Shown here in pieces: positions 8,945 through 17,372 of a stretch of DNA of 42,502 nucleotides. Source of the stretch: Candidatus Poseidoniia archaeon (GTDB lineage Archaea > Thermoplasmatota > Poseidoniia > MGIII > CG-Epi1); NCBI GenBank assembly GCA_029936395.1, contig JAPYSW010000006.1:1-42502 (forward strand), read 5' to 3'. Position 1 is the first letter of the stretch. Every line of letters begins with the position of its first letter. The notes beneath the pieces are model-generated. The model was given only the letters and a program-made list of their open reading frames with translations. It was not told the DNA's origin and searched no databases. The position numbers and the translations under genes were made by a program.

Positions 8945-9625
8945 ATGCCTGAGACAACAGTCGAACTTCAAGGATACGACAAAGACCAAAAAGATATGAT
9001 GGAAGAGAATTGTATAATCGTTGATAATAATGACAATATTATTGGAAAAGACACAAAAGTAAATTGCCATTTAGGAGAAGGAAAGTTGCATCGAGCTTTT
9101 AGTATTTTATTATTCAATACTGAAAACAAATTATTAATTCAGAAAAGAGCATCTGAAAAGATTACATTTCCATCTATATGGGCTAATAGCTGTTGTAGCC
9201 ATCCACTTTACTCAGATAACGAAGAAGACGGAATTATGGGGGCCAAGAAAGCTGCCAAAAGAAAATTGTCACAGGAATTAGGAATAGACACCTCACTAAT
9301 TGGATTAAACGATATAAAGTATATCACAAAAATGCACTATCGCTCTAGAGCTGACGAAAAATGGATTGAACACGAAATAGATTATATATTTGTCATAAAA
9401 TGTGATCTAAATATCAATCCAAATCCAAATGAAATCGAGCAAACCAAATATGTTGATCAGAAAGAACTTCAATTACTCTTTGATGCTGCCGATAATAGAA
9501 GACTAAACATTGGACCATGGTTTAGATTAATTCAAGAAAACTTTTTGAGTGATATTTGGGATACTTTAGATAACCTTAGTGATATTACTGATGATGAATT
9601 ACACTATATGGGAGATTGTGAATGA
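8945..9625 (+). CDS. idi: Isopentenyl-diphosphate delta-isomerase, type I
   Basis: 226 residues. It interconverts IPP and DMAPP, supplying the primer for GGPP and archaeal lipids. Type I (NUDIX-fold, metal-dependent) features: GKLHRAFSILLFNTENKLLI, KRASEKITFPSIWANSCCSHP with the catalytic Cys (C83/C84) and metal-binding His86, KKAAKRKLSQELGI in the NUDIX helix, and HEIDYIFVI with the catalytic Glu. The protein is strikingly close to eukaryotic IDI1 in motif wording and in its 226-residue length, longer than the bacterial enzyme (about 180). Many archaea use the unrelated FMN-dependent type II enzyme instead. The last four bases overlap the GGPP synthase start (ATGA), so the genes are translationally coupled. 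Confidence 0.95.
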   Translation: MPETTVELQGYDKDQKDMMEENCIIVDNNDNIIGKDTKVNCHLGEGKLHRAFSILLFNTENKLLIQKRASEKITFPSIWANSCCSHPLYSDNEEDGIMGAKKAAKRKLSQELGIDTSLIGLNDIKYITKMHYRSRADEKWIEHEIDYIFVIKCDLNINPNPNEIEQTKYVDQKELQLLFDAADNRRLNIGPWFRLIQENFLSDIWDTLDNLSDITDDELHYMGDCE

Positions 9626-10602
9626 ATTTAAAAGAAAAAATAGCAATTAGAGCAAAACCGATAGATAAAACTCTACAAAAATATTTAAAAATAAGAGAAC
9701 CAACTAAATTATACGAAGCAAGTGCACACATTCCTTTAGCAGGAGGAAAACGCTTGAGACCTGTTATGGCGCTCATTACTTGTGATATGGTTGGAGGAGA
9801 TTCTGAAAAAGCAATTCTATTCGCAACCGCATTGGAAACTATACATAATTTCACATTAGTCCATGATGATGTAATGGATGATGATGATCTAAGACATGGT
9901 GTTGCAGCATGTCATACCATATATGGGCTATCTACGGCAATACTTGCTGGAGACACTCTATTCGCATATGCATTTGAGATGATAACTGACAGTGACATTG
10001 ATGATCGAATAAAAGCTGACTTAGTTCAAAATGTAGCATATGTTGTAAGAAAAATTGCTGAAGGACAACAAATGGACATTAATTTTGAAGAAAAAGAAAC
10101 GGTTGAGCCTAAAGATTATTTGGAGATGATTCGACTAAAGACTTCTATTCTTTTTGGTGCTGCAGCCTATGGAGGTGCTCGTATTGGAGGAACTAATGAA
10201 GATGAGGCAAGAGAATTGGAGAATATGGCTACTAATGTTGGTCTAGGGTTTCAAATTTGGGATGATTATCTTGATGCAACTGCTTCTGAAGATGTTTTGG
10301 GAAAACCTTCTGGTTCAGATATCAGACAGGGAAAAAGAACATTACTTGTTATAGAAGCTCTAAATCGTGCGAACTCTAAACAACGAAGACGATTACTAGA
10401 AATCCTTGATAGTGACAATAATGATGAAGATATTGTGGAAGCTGTTAATATCATGGATGAATGTGGTGCACTAAGTGAATGCCATATACAAGCAAATAAA
10501 TACCTTGAAGGAGCACGGAAAGTGTTACTAAAATATCCTGAAAGTGAAGCCAGAACTTTATTTGAAGAACTACTTGAATACATGGTCACAAGAGGGCATT
10601 AG
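9622..10602 (+). CDS. idsA: Geranylgeranyl diphosphate synthase (trans-polyprenyl synthase)
   Basis: 326 residues, normal length. It condenses DMAPP with IPP to make the C20 chain of archaeal ether lipids. Motifs: GGKRLRPVMALI (substrate-binding KxxxR), first Asp-rich motif LVHDDVMDDDDLRHG (D82-D83-x-x-D86), and second Asp-rich motif FQIWDDYLDA. Residue F77, five before the first motif, is the aromatic position known to limit chain length in archaeal GGPP synthases, so a C20 product is likely (inference from family knowledge). It lies in an operon between idi (4-base overlap) and the GXGXG-barrel gene (3 bases apart). Confidence 0.94.
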   Translation: MNLKEKIAIRAKPIDKTLQKYLKIREPTKLYEASAHIPLAGGKRLRPVMALITCDMVGGDSEKAILFATALETIHNFTLVHDDVMDDDDLRHGVAACHTIYGLSTAILAGDTLFAYAFEMITDSDIDDRIKADLVQNVAYVVRKIAEGQQMDINFEEKETVEPKDYLEMIRLKTSILFGAAAYGGARIGGTNEDEARELENMATNVGLGFQIWDDYLDATASEDVLGKPSGSDIRQGKRTLLVIEALNRANSKQRRRLLEILDSDNNDEDIVEAVNIMDECGALSECHIQANKYLEGARKVLLKYPESEARTLFEELLEYMVTRGH

Positions 10603-10605
10603 GAA

Positions 10606-12024
10606 ATGGAAGATTCAGAAAATTCATGGAGTTCTAGTATAATTAATAAACAATTACGCAAAAGACTGGAAAATCACGAATCTGCAAAAGTTACCAACTT
10701 AGATTCGCAACCTTGTATTGCCGCTAATATGCCATCTGGAAAAAAATTAACCTTTGATGGGGATGCTGGAGATAATTTTGGAGGTATGAATAATGGCAGT
10801 AATATTATTCTAAATGGAGATGCCGGAAGATTTGTTGGAAATGGCATGAATAATGGTGAAATAATTATTAATGGTAATTGTAACGAAGGCGTTGGACATT
10901 GCTTATCTGGTGGAACTATTGTAATTCAAGGCTCAGCAGAAAATGAAGCTGCTCCTTCTATGAAAGGTGGAGATTTAATTATTTCTGGAAATGTTAACGG
11001 AGATCTTGGAACTTGTATGAGTGGAGGAAAACTAATAGTTTGCGGAGATGTTTTAGGAGATATTGGGAAAATTATGACTGGAGGTAAGATTTTCATTGCA
11101 GGAAAGTTTGATGAAAGTGATAACTTAAATGTTTCAAATATTTCACCAAGTAACTGGAAATCCATACAAAAAACTCTGCAGAATCATGGAGTAAATCCTA
11201 ATGGTCTAAACTTTAAATCAATAAGTAGTAACTATAAAGGAACTAAAATCCTAAAAATAAGAACTAAAAATCATTCAATTGGAGACTCTTTGATGCTCGT
11301 CAAAGCTGCATTAAGTCGAAGACCAAGAACTATAGGACTAGACAAAATTAAAATGAGTTTATCTATAGGTACAAACAAGAAAAAACCTTTGAACTTAACA
11401 ATTCCATTACTATGGAATGGTGATAATGCACCAATCTATGCTGATTGGGGAATTAACCAAGCATCTCCTTCAAATTTGGATTCTGCAAATATGGCTATAA
11501 TTAATCTGAATCAGACTGAAATAAGTAGAAGATTGGATATGCAACGATCTACTGATTTAGCGTTTGTTGTAGAATTAATCAGACAGAGTACCGCAAAGAG
11601 AATACCCATTATGGTAAAACTTAATGCGGGTGAAGTAGAGAATGATTTAGAAATGATTTCTAAATCAGGAGCAGATGGAGCTATTCTGATGAGCAACAAT
11701 ATGCCGTTGGAAGCTACAATAACGGCCACAAGAAAAATTAAGAATAATTTAATCATTTTAGCTACATGCGATTCATTGGATTCTGAAAATATTACAAAAA
11801 TTATATCTTTAGGAGCCTCAGGTATGTTTTTAGAAAATAATTGTTCAAATAAGGATTTAAAAGAATTTGGAACTAAACTAGCAAACACAGTCGGATCTTT
11901 AGGTGTTGGTAATCTATCTGATTTGGGGCCTGAACATCTAAGGACTAATGATCAGAATACTGCAGCCATAACTGGAGTACCATTAGTAGGGTATGAATCT
12001 GTCTTACCTATGTGGAGACACTAG
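10606..12024 (+). CDS. GXGXG plus TIM-barrel protein related to glutamate synthase (domain order reversed)
   Basis: 472 residues in two parts. Residues about 40-170 form the GXGXG right-handed beta-helix found in the GltB C-terminus and FwdC: repeated M-x-G-G-x-(I/L)-x-(I/V)-x-G units such as LSGGTIVIQG, MKGGDLIISG, MSGGKLIVCG and MTGGKIFIAG. Residues about 220-470 resemble the FMN-binding barrel of glutamate synthase: RIPIMVKLNAGEVENDLEMI, SGADGAILMSNN, SLGASGMFLEN, then VGNLSDLGPEHLRTNDQNTAA. In GltB the order is amidotransferase, barrel, GXGXG; here GXGXG comes first, there is no amidotransferase domain, and the 3Fe-4S cysteine cluster is not visible. It is therefore unlikely to make glutamate. 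Its place in the isoprenoid operon suggests a redox or scaffold role there, but that is speculation. Confidence 0.75.
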   Translation: MEDSENSWSSSIINKQLRKRLENHESAKVTNLDSQPCIAANMPSGKKLTFDGDAGDNFGGMNNGSNIILNGDAGRFVGNGMNNGEIIINGNCNEGVGHCLSGGTIVIQGSAENEAAPSMKGGDLIISGNVNGDLGTCMSGGKLIVCGDVLGDIGKIMTGGKIFIAGKFDESDNLNVSNISPSNWKSIQKTLQNHGVNPNGLNFKSISSNYKGTKILKIRTKNHSIGDSLMLVKAALSRRPRTIGLDKIKMSLSIGTNKKKPLNLTIPLLWNGDNAPIYADWGINQASPSNLDSANMAIINLNQTEISRRLDMQRSTDLAFVVELIRQSTAKRIPIMVKLNAGEVENDLEMISKSGADGAILMSNNMPLEATITATRKIKNNLIILATCDSLDSENITKIISLGASGMFLENNCSNKDLKEFGTKLANTVGSLGVGNLSDLGPEHLRTNDQNTAAITGVPLVGYESVLPMWRH

Positions 12025-12033
12025 ACAAAATTA

Positions 12034-12579
12034 TTAACCTTTCATTTGAGCTGAACGTATATAAGACCAAGTTGAAATTGATGTCAAAATAGCTGAAACT
12101 ATCATTTCTCTTTGAAAATCTTCCCAACTTATTGCAATAATTACTAATGATGCAAGACCAATAATACCTGCATAAAACTTTGCTTTATCTGGATCTTCTG
12201 TAAAAAAGGAGTGATCCTTGCCAGACATGAAAAACCATATCGTAACATAGACCATGGCTGAAATTAAAAGTGCAGTCGATAAAGCACCAGATTTATTAGA
12301 AATTACCTCTCCGGAACTTAATATAGGAATATTCATTCCTTGCTGAATAACCAAAATAAGATAAACAACTAAAGTTCCATAGCCTGCACCTGCAACAAGA
12401 TACAACCAACCTCTAAGCGATTCTTCTTCTCTCAATTCATGCTCATCACCATCCCAGTTGCCTAAAGATTTAGATGTGCTACTAACTTCTTCATTTTCAC
12501 GACGAATATCGTCACTTAGTTCTTCATCTTCTTCTATCTCTTGTCCAGGTAGTGTTCCATCGATATCCAAACCATTCAT
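12034..12579 (-). CDS. Four-helix membrane protein with acidic N-terminus
   Basis: 181 residues. Residues 1-60 are hydrophilic and acidic (PGQEIEEDEELSDDIRREN), probably cytosolic and disordered. Four membrane helices follow near 60-80, 94-114, 134-150 and 156-172 (for example GWLYLVAGAGYGTLVVYLIL). No catalytic residues stand out and no family is recognised. The ATG overlaps the last base of the upstream regulator gene, so the two are surely translated from one mRNA; the pairing suggests the membrane protein and the regulator act together. It converges with the GXGXG-barrel gene, leaving 9 bases. Confidence 0.7.
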   Translation of the reverse strand: MNGLDIDGTLPGQEIEEDEELSDDIRRENEEVSSTSKSLGNWDGDEHELREEESLRGWLYLVAGAGYGTLVVYLILVIQQGMNIPILSSGEVISNKSGALSTALLISAMVYVTIWFFMSGKDHSFFTEDPDKAKFYAGIIGLASLVIIAISWEDFQREMIVSAILTSISTWSYIRSAQMKG

Positions 12580-13085
12580 TATTCTTCCTCTTTCAATGGA
12601 ACAATATTATGCCCCTTAAAATCAAATTCAACAGAACGGCGTACTAAGCCTTTCAATGTAAGTGAAGTAACTCCTAAATCTCTAGCAACATCATTTGCAA
12701 AAGTACCCTCGGAACCTATTAATTTCACTATTTTTGCTTCTAATGACTTAAATTTCTTTTCAGTCATTAGTACTACCGTCAATAGTTCTTGAGTTTCATC
12801 AAAAGTTAATGAAGTTGAAATCTGAAACGCATTGTAAAATGTACGATATCCTTTTTCTGGACGGCCGGTTTCACTATTTACTTCCCAACGTGATTCTACT
12901 AACTTAAACTTTTCAAAATAAGTTATTGCTCCATAGGCTTCTTCACCATGCTTAGAGACTAAATCACTAATCATAGTCCAACCTTCAGCTAAAGTCGTTA
13001 ATACGTTTCTTCGACCTTCAGAATCTACCGCCCTAAAAAGTGCTACCAATTCAGCAGGGTCATTAATGAGTTTTACGCGTTTCAT
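12579..13085 (-). CDS. Winged-helix transcription regulator (ArsR-like)
   Basis: 168 residues. The first 75 residues read as an ArsR-type winged helix: ELVALFRAVDSEGRRNVLTTL (helices 1-2), then GWTMISDLVSKHGEEAYGAITYFEKFKLVE (recognition helix-turn-helix) and a beta wing around RPEKGYRTFYNAF. A second helical segment (about 90-160) contains ANDVARDLGVTSLTLKGLVRRS, which looks like another helix-turn-helix. There are no Cys, so a metal sensor is unlikely. Upstream lies a TATA-like stretch and a purine-rich GGGGAGAG element 10-17 bases before the ATG, a possible Shine-Dalgarno site. It is coupled to the downstream membrane protein gene. Target genes are unknown. Confidence 0.8.
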   Translation of the reverse strand: MKRVKLINDPAELVALFRAVDSEGRRNVLTTLAEGWTMISDLVSKHGEEAYGAITYFEKFKLVESRWEVNSETGRPEKGYRTFYNAFQISTSLTFDETQELLTVVLMTEKKFKSLEAKIVKLIGSEGTFANDVARDLGVTSLTLKGLVRRSVEFDFKGHNIVPLKEEE

Positions 13086-13115
13086 TTTTACTACTCTCCC
13101 CTATGAAAGTTTCCC

Positions 13116-13126
13116 TATAAAATAAC
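13116..13126 (-). promoter_or_regulatory. Candidate TATA box for the regulator gene
   Basis: The minus strand reads TTATTTTATAG, about 36 bases before the ATG at 13085. That predicts a short leader holding the GGGGAGAG ribosome-binding element, unlike the leaderless neighbours. Confidence 0.45.
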
Positions 13127-13139
13127 TATATACACTATT

Positions 13140-15722
13140 TTAAAGATCTATTTCACCATCAAGACCACAATCTGAACATTTAATTTGCTGTGTTCCTGTG
13201 ATTTTAGGAATATCCATTCTTGAAGAGCACTCTGGACATTCGATAGTCATAGTCTCAGTTACTACTTTCCTTTTAATCACTCTTTTTTGCTTAACTCGTG
13301 AAACTAGAGGAACCACTGAATCCATGGACTTAGAACCTGAGATTGACTTTGGCTTAGATGGGAGTACATAACTAGTATCTTGATTGTCTCGATTCCAAAT
13401 ATATAAGCCAACACTTGCACCTATAATTACAATTAAAGCAAGACCAATCAAAACAGGAGTACTAGCTATTTCAGAAATCGAACCAAGACCCCCCTTTGAT
13501 GACGATTCTGGAGTTACTGAAGAGGTATCTTCAATAATTGTTACAGTGCAAGTATCTCGACTGGTTAGGCCATTATCAGCAGTTACTCTTAGAACTACTA
13601 AAAAATCTGAACTAGGGGGTGTGGAATTATAGGAATGAATAGCAAATACTGAACCTGTTGAATCTACAGAATCAATATCGCCATTAGAACTATCAAAATC
13701 CCATTCATATTTTACTATTTTACCTGAAACAATTGCATTGAAGACTAATTCTTCATTAAGTGTTGCCTCGTCTTTGCATAGTGCGGAAACTGAAGGTGGT
13801 GAAAGGACTTCTATAGTAATAGTTCTAGACTCACTAGTAGCTCCAAAAGAGTCTACAACATGCAAGTACACTTCATATTCACCAATGTCTAAATCTGAAG
13901 TAACTATACTTGCTACATTATCAGAACTTTCATATGATGTTTGTTTATCTACAAACTTTAAGGCGTTTGTAGTCCAAAGATACTGCAAAGAATCTCCATC
14001 AGGATCATCTGCATTGCCTATCAATAAAACACTAGAACCTGCAATAACTGGATTTGGATCCACATGTACATTATTCAATATAGGTACTCCATTAATTCTA
14101 ATATTTATAGTTATATTGGAAGACCAAAAACCAATGTCATTTATTGCTCTAAAAGTTATTTTATGAGAACCACGCTCTAAGGATGAAATCGTAAATAAAG
14201 CTGATTCAGAAATCACGGTTTCATTACCACTAAAATTTGACACCCATTGATAACCCACAACCTCGCTGTCTTCTGAAGCTTCAGAAACTGCTGAACCTAC
14301 AAAATCAATACCAATTCCTTCACTAATTATACAGTTCTCAAAATTTGCACAACCACTTATCGAATCTATCGTAGCTTCTGGAAAATCTCCTACACCAATA
14401 TTTACAAACACAGTACTACTCCATCGACCCTCATCATCTTTAACTTTAAATGTGATGACATGATAACCTGTTGATAAATTAGAAATCGTGAAGTTTGATA
14501 AATTTGATAGATAGCCATCAATACTTGAGTTCCACATATAATCTACAATAAAACCATCTGAATCCAATGCTGAGCCATTCATAGTAATCAGAGTACCTGG
14601 TAAAGCTGTAGTTGGACTTACTGATTCAATTAGGGCGACTGGTGCTTGATTATCTAACTGCTGCTCGTAATATAAATCTAAACCGATAGAAGTACCTACT
14701 AGTATATTTTCACCTCTATATGACATAGATACGCTTGTAATACTGCCAAGTGCAGTCGTCCTCCATACCTCATCCCCATTAGTTACATTAGTCAAAAGCA
14801 AGTTCTTATTTGTTGAACTGGCAACTAAATAGGTAGCTTTACCATTAAAATCAAGCCCACTAATCACTCCTCCAATATCTTTTTCCCAATCTGAAGAATA
14901 AGCACTTAAATTAAGAACTGTAACCAAACCTTGATCAGTCCCAAAAGCATAATAATTTGAATTTGAACTTCCTGATACGCAAGTTACCTTATATGGCAGA
15001 TTAGCGGGTTTAACATACTCCATTTCTATATCTCCATTTGAAGCTGTGAAAATATAAACTTTACCATTTTCAGTACCCACAACTAAATAATTACTATCTT
15101 CAGAAAAATCTAAGTCCATTATCTTTCCATCTAAAGTCCCTGAATAATACCATACATAAGTTGAAGATGAAGTGTTATAAAGATAAACATTTCCATCCTC
15201 TGTTCCTGCAGCAAGATATTCAGAATTCGAAGAAATTGCGACTGAACTCGTAATTTCACTACCTAAATTATCAGACCATATCTTATCGCTTGATGACCTA
15301 GTAAAATAATAAATATTATGATAATCAATTACTCCGATATGGGTTCCATCTGAAGTTATATCTACATCATTAATACTTAAAATGAAATCTGATTTATCCC
15401 ATTCTTTTGTTCCCTCCTTGTAAAGAGTTAATGTTGCATCACTCGCTTCAGCTATAGCTACATATTTTCCACTTGAAGACATATCCATTGAAGTTATACC
15501 TGTACCTACTGTTTTAGTATTATAAGGCGTGGAAGTGTGATTTAACCATAAAGAAACACTTTTCCCATAAGTGGCAGATATGTTTCTGGAATCCTCAGAA
15601 ATTGAAACATCAGTGAAACCATCTTCAGAAGGATATGTCCATAATGGCTCCTTTTCAGCGTTAGCACTAGAAAAACTGAATAATATTGCAACGAATAATA
15701 TAACTAGTGTAAATTTCTTCAT
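13140..15722 (-). CDS. Propeller/PKD surface protein with cytoplasmic zinc ribbon
   Basis: 860 residues. A signal peptide (MKKFTLVILFVAILFSFSSA) leads to a seven-bladed-type beta-propeller (about 25-360) made of WD40-like units: EYLAAGTEDGNVYLYN, NYLVVGTENGKVYIFT, NYYAFGTDQGLVTVLN. Then come about four PKD/Ig-like domains (about 365-740; PVALIESVSPTTALPGTLIT begins the first), a Ser/Pro-rich hinge, and one membrane helix (about 759-778, PVLIGLALIVIIGASVGLYI). The cytosolic tail is basic (RVKQKRVIKRKVV) and ends in a zinc ribbon, IECPECSSRMDIP plus IKCSDCGLDGEIDL. This topology looks like a sensor or adhesin that signals inward, but no effector is known. Gap to bud32 is 58 bases. Confidence 0.85.
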   Translation of the reverse strand: MKKFTLVILFVAILFSFSSANAEKEPLWTYPSEDGFTDVSISEDSRNISATYGKSVSLWLNHTSTPYNTKTVGTGITSMDMSSSGKYVAIAEASDATLTLYKEGTKEWDKSDFILSINDVDITSDGTHIGVIDYHNIYYFTRSSSDKIWSDNLGSEITSSVAISSNSEYLAAGTEDGNVYLYNTSSSTYVWYYSGTLDGKIMDLDFSEDSNYLVVGTENGKVYIFTASNGDIEMEYVKPANLPYKVTCVSGSSNSNYYAFGTDQGLVTVLNLSAYSSDWEKDIGGVISGLDFNGKATYLVASSTNKNLLLTNVTNGDEVWRTTALGSITSVSMSYRGENILVGTSIGLDLYYEQQLDNQAPVALIESVSPTTALPGTLITMNGSALDSDGFIVDYMWNSSIDGYLSNLSNFTISNLSTGYHVITFKVKDDEGRWSSTVFVNIGVGDFPEATIDSISGCANFENCIISEGIGIDFVGSAVSEASEDSEVVGYQWVSNFSGNETVISESALFTISSLERGSHKITFRAINDIGFWSSNITINIRINGVPILNNVHVDPNPVIAGSSVLLIGNADDPDGDSLQYLWTTNALKFVDKQTSYESSDNVASIVTSDLDIGEYEVYLHVVDSFGATSESRTITIEVLSPPSVSALCKDEATLNEELVFNAIVSGKIVKYEWDFDSSNGDIDSVDSTGSVFAIHSYNSTPPSSDFLVVLRVTADNGLTSRDTCTVTIIEDTSSVTPESSSKGGLGSISEIASTPVLIGLALIVIIGASVGLYIWNRDNQDTSYVLPSKPKSISGSKSMDSVVPLVSRVKQKRVIKRKVVTETMTIECPECSSRMDIPKITGTQQIKCSDCGLDGEIDL

Positions 15723-15780
15723 TTATATTTTATACCTTTATTTCTATTTTGTTAGTAATGGGGGGATTATTATGATGACC

Positions 15781-16389
15781 CTAACCTCTCATTAAATTGT
15801 ATCTCCCTCTTAATTCTAATACTTTTAATGCTTCAAGAACTAAAGCTGAACTACTCCATTCAGAGTAATAAGACAAAAATATATCTCTACCTGAAATCTC
15901 TGAATGATGAGAATCTAAAGATTCCAAAAATACTCGTAAATCTGAAGCTCTAGCCTCATTGTCATCTGATACTGTGGATAATCCAAAATCGATAACATAA
16001 ACACTATCTGTAACCATAAAATTACTAGTGGTTGGATCTCCGTGAACTACAGTAAGCGAATGAAGTAAAGATAATAATTTAGCAGTTTGAGCTAAATATT
16101 GTTCAAAATCATTACCTCTTAAGGCCTTTTCTAGAGTTATTCCATCTATAAATTCCATAATTATACAATTATTCGAAATATCAACACCATATATTGCAGG
16201 AACATTTACACCATGAGAAATCAAACGTTCAATAATACGAGACTCGCTACGTAATCTTTCTTTAACCAGCCTTTTCTCGAGAATAGGATGTCTATATCCA
16301 CGTTTATTTCGAGTCTTAAAAATAACTTTCCGACCAAGCCATTGCCCTGTTTCCACAATTGCCTCAGCTCCTCTATATTTTATCTCCAT
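15781..16389 (-). CDS. bud32: KEOPS complex kinase/ATPase Bud32
   Basis: 202 residues, the short stand-alone Bud32 form. It is the atypical kinase of the KEOPS complex that supports Kae1 in making t6A on ANN-decoding tRNAs. Visible: GAEAIVETGQWLGRKVIFKT (compact nucleotide loop and Lys), RSESRIIERL (Glu of the N-lobe), MEFIDGITLEKAL (hinge), VVHGDPTTSNFMV (catalytic Asp and Asn) and YVIDFGLSTV (DFG). The HPILEKRLVKERL segment is typical of Bud32. The start overlaps the end of kae1 by 10 bases, so the two subunits are translated together; some euryarchaea fuse them into one protein. Confidence 0.95.
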   Translation of the reverse strand: MEIKYRGAEAIVETGQWLGRKVIFKTRNKRGYRHPILEKRLVKERLRSESRIIERLISHGVNVPAIYGVDISNNCIIMEFIDGITLEKALRGNDFEQYLAQTAKLLSLLHSLTVVHGDPTTSNFMVTDSVYVIDFGLSTVSDDNEARASDLRVFLESLDSHHSEISGRDIFLSYYSEWSSSALVLEALKVLELRGRYNLMRG

Positions 16390-17372
16390 GTAACTTCCAC
16401 CATATCGGTTCGATACTTTTGGTCAACCTCATTATCTTTTTCAGTTATATTATAATCGGCACCCATCATTTGAAGACCTAACCATGCAATCATGACTCCG
16501 TTATCAACACAAAGTGCTCGTTCTGGAACAAAACACTTGACTCCACGCTCTTTTGTCATAATATCGGCCATTTCTCTAAGACGGGAATTACAGGCCACAC
16601 CCCCACCTAATACTAATTCTTTTTTCCCAGTATGGGCTAAAGCCCTCTCAGAAACTTCACAAGACATTGCGAATGCAGTCTCTTGAATTGAATACGCTAC
16701 ACTAGCAAGAGAATGCCCTGAATCTAATTTTTGTTTAGCAGCAGTCATTAAACCTGAAAATGCTAAATCCATACCCTTTACAGAATAAGGTAAATCTAAA
16801 AGAACATCACCTTCAGCTATTTTCTCAAGTTTAGGACCTCCTGGGAACCCCATCCCTACCTCTCTAGCAAATTTATCCAAACCATTTCCTATACCTATAT
16901 CTATTGTTTCTCCAAATACTCTGTAACGCCCTGCTGCATAGGCTATTACCTGTGTATTTGCACCTGAAAGATAAAGTAAAACAGGATCCGTTGCACCTTC
17001 AAGAATACCTATTTCTAAATGAGCAACACAATGATTAACACCTAAAAGTGGGATATCATGATAATATGCAAAAGCCCGCGCAGCTGTAGCACCAGTTCTC
17101 AAGCAAGGTCCAAGACCGGGACCTCTTGCATAAGACACAAGAGAGATATCGGTTGGTGTTAATTTCGCCTCTTCAAGAGCTGATTTAAACAAATCAGGTA
17201 ATTTTTCAGAATGATGATTAGCAGCCTCCCTAGGATGTATTCCTCCTTCTTTAGGAACATAAAGCGCTCTCTGATTAGAAAGTATTTTACCTTCAGAAGT
17301 AATCAAACCAACTCCGGCTGTATGTGCCGTAGATTCAATGCCTATTGCAATTTTACTCAAGGTCTTTCTCAT
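16380..17372 (-). CDS. kae1: tRNA N6-threonylcarbamoyladenosine synthase subunit Kae1
   Basis: 330 residues, full length for the Kae1/TsaD/Qri7 family, which transfers threonylcarbamoyl-AMP to A37 of tRNA. Motifs: AIGIESTAHTAGVGLI (N-terminal ASKHA phosphate loop), PREAANHHSEKLP (metal-binding His pair), ARGPGLGPCLRTGATAARA, NHCVAHLEIG, YLSGANTQVIAY, GIGNGLDKFAREVG and LGGGVACNSRLREMA. The ATG at 17372 overlaps the upstream membrane-protein gene by 20 bases; an internal TTG at residue 5 is a possible alternative. Operon order is membrane protein, kae1, bud32. The other KEOPS subunits (Pcc1, Cgi121) are not in the window. Confidence 0.96.
   Translation of the reverse strand: MRKTLSKIAIGIESTAHTAGVGLITSEGKILSNQRALYVPKEGGIHPREAANHHSEKLPDLFKSALEEAKLTPTDISLVSYARGPGLGPCLRTGATAARAFAYYHDIPLLGVNHCVAHLEIGILEGATDPVLLYLSGANTQVIAYAAGRYRVFGETIDIGIGNGLDKFAREVGMGFPGGPKLEKIAEGDVLLDLPYSVKGMDLAFSGLMTAAKQKLDSGHSLASVAYSIQETAFAMSCEVSERALAHTGKKELVLGGGVACNSRLREMADIMTKERGVKCFVPERALCVDNGVMIAWLGLQMMGADYNITEKDNEVDQKYRTDMVEVTWR

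Noticed and set aside
10606-12024. Calling this gene a true glutamate synthase subunit
   Set aside because: It lacks the amidotransferase domain and Fe-S cysteines and has the domains in the reverse order.
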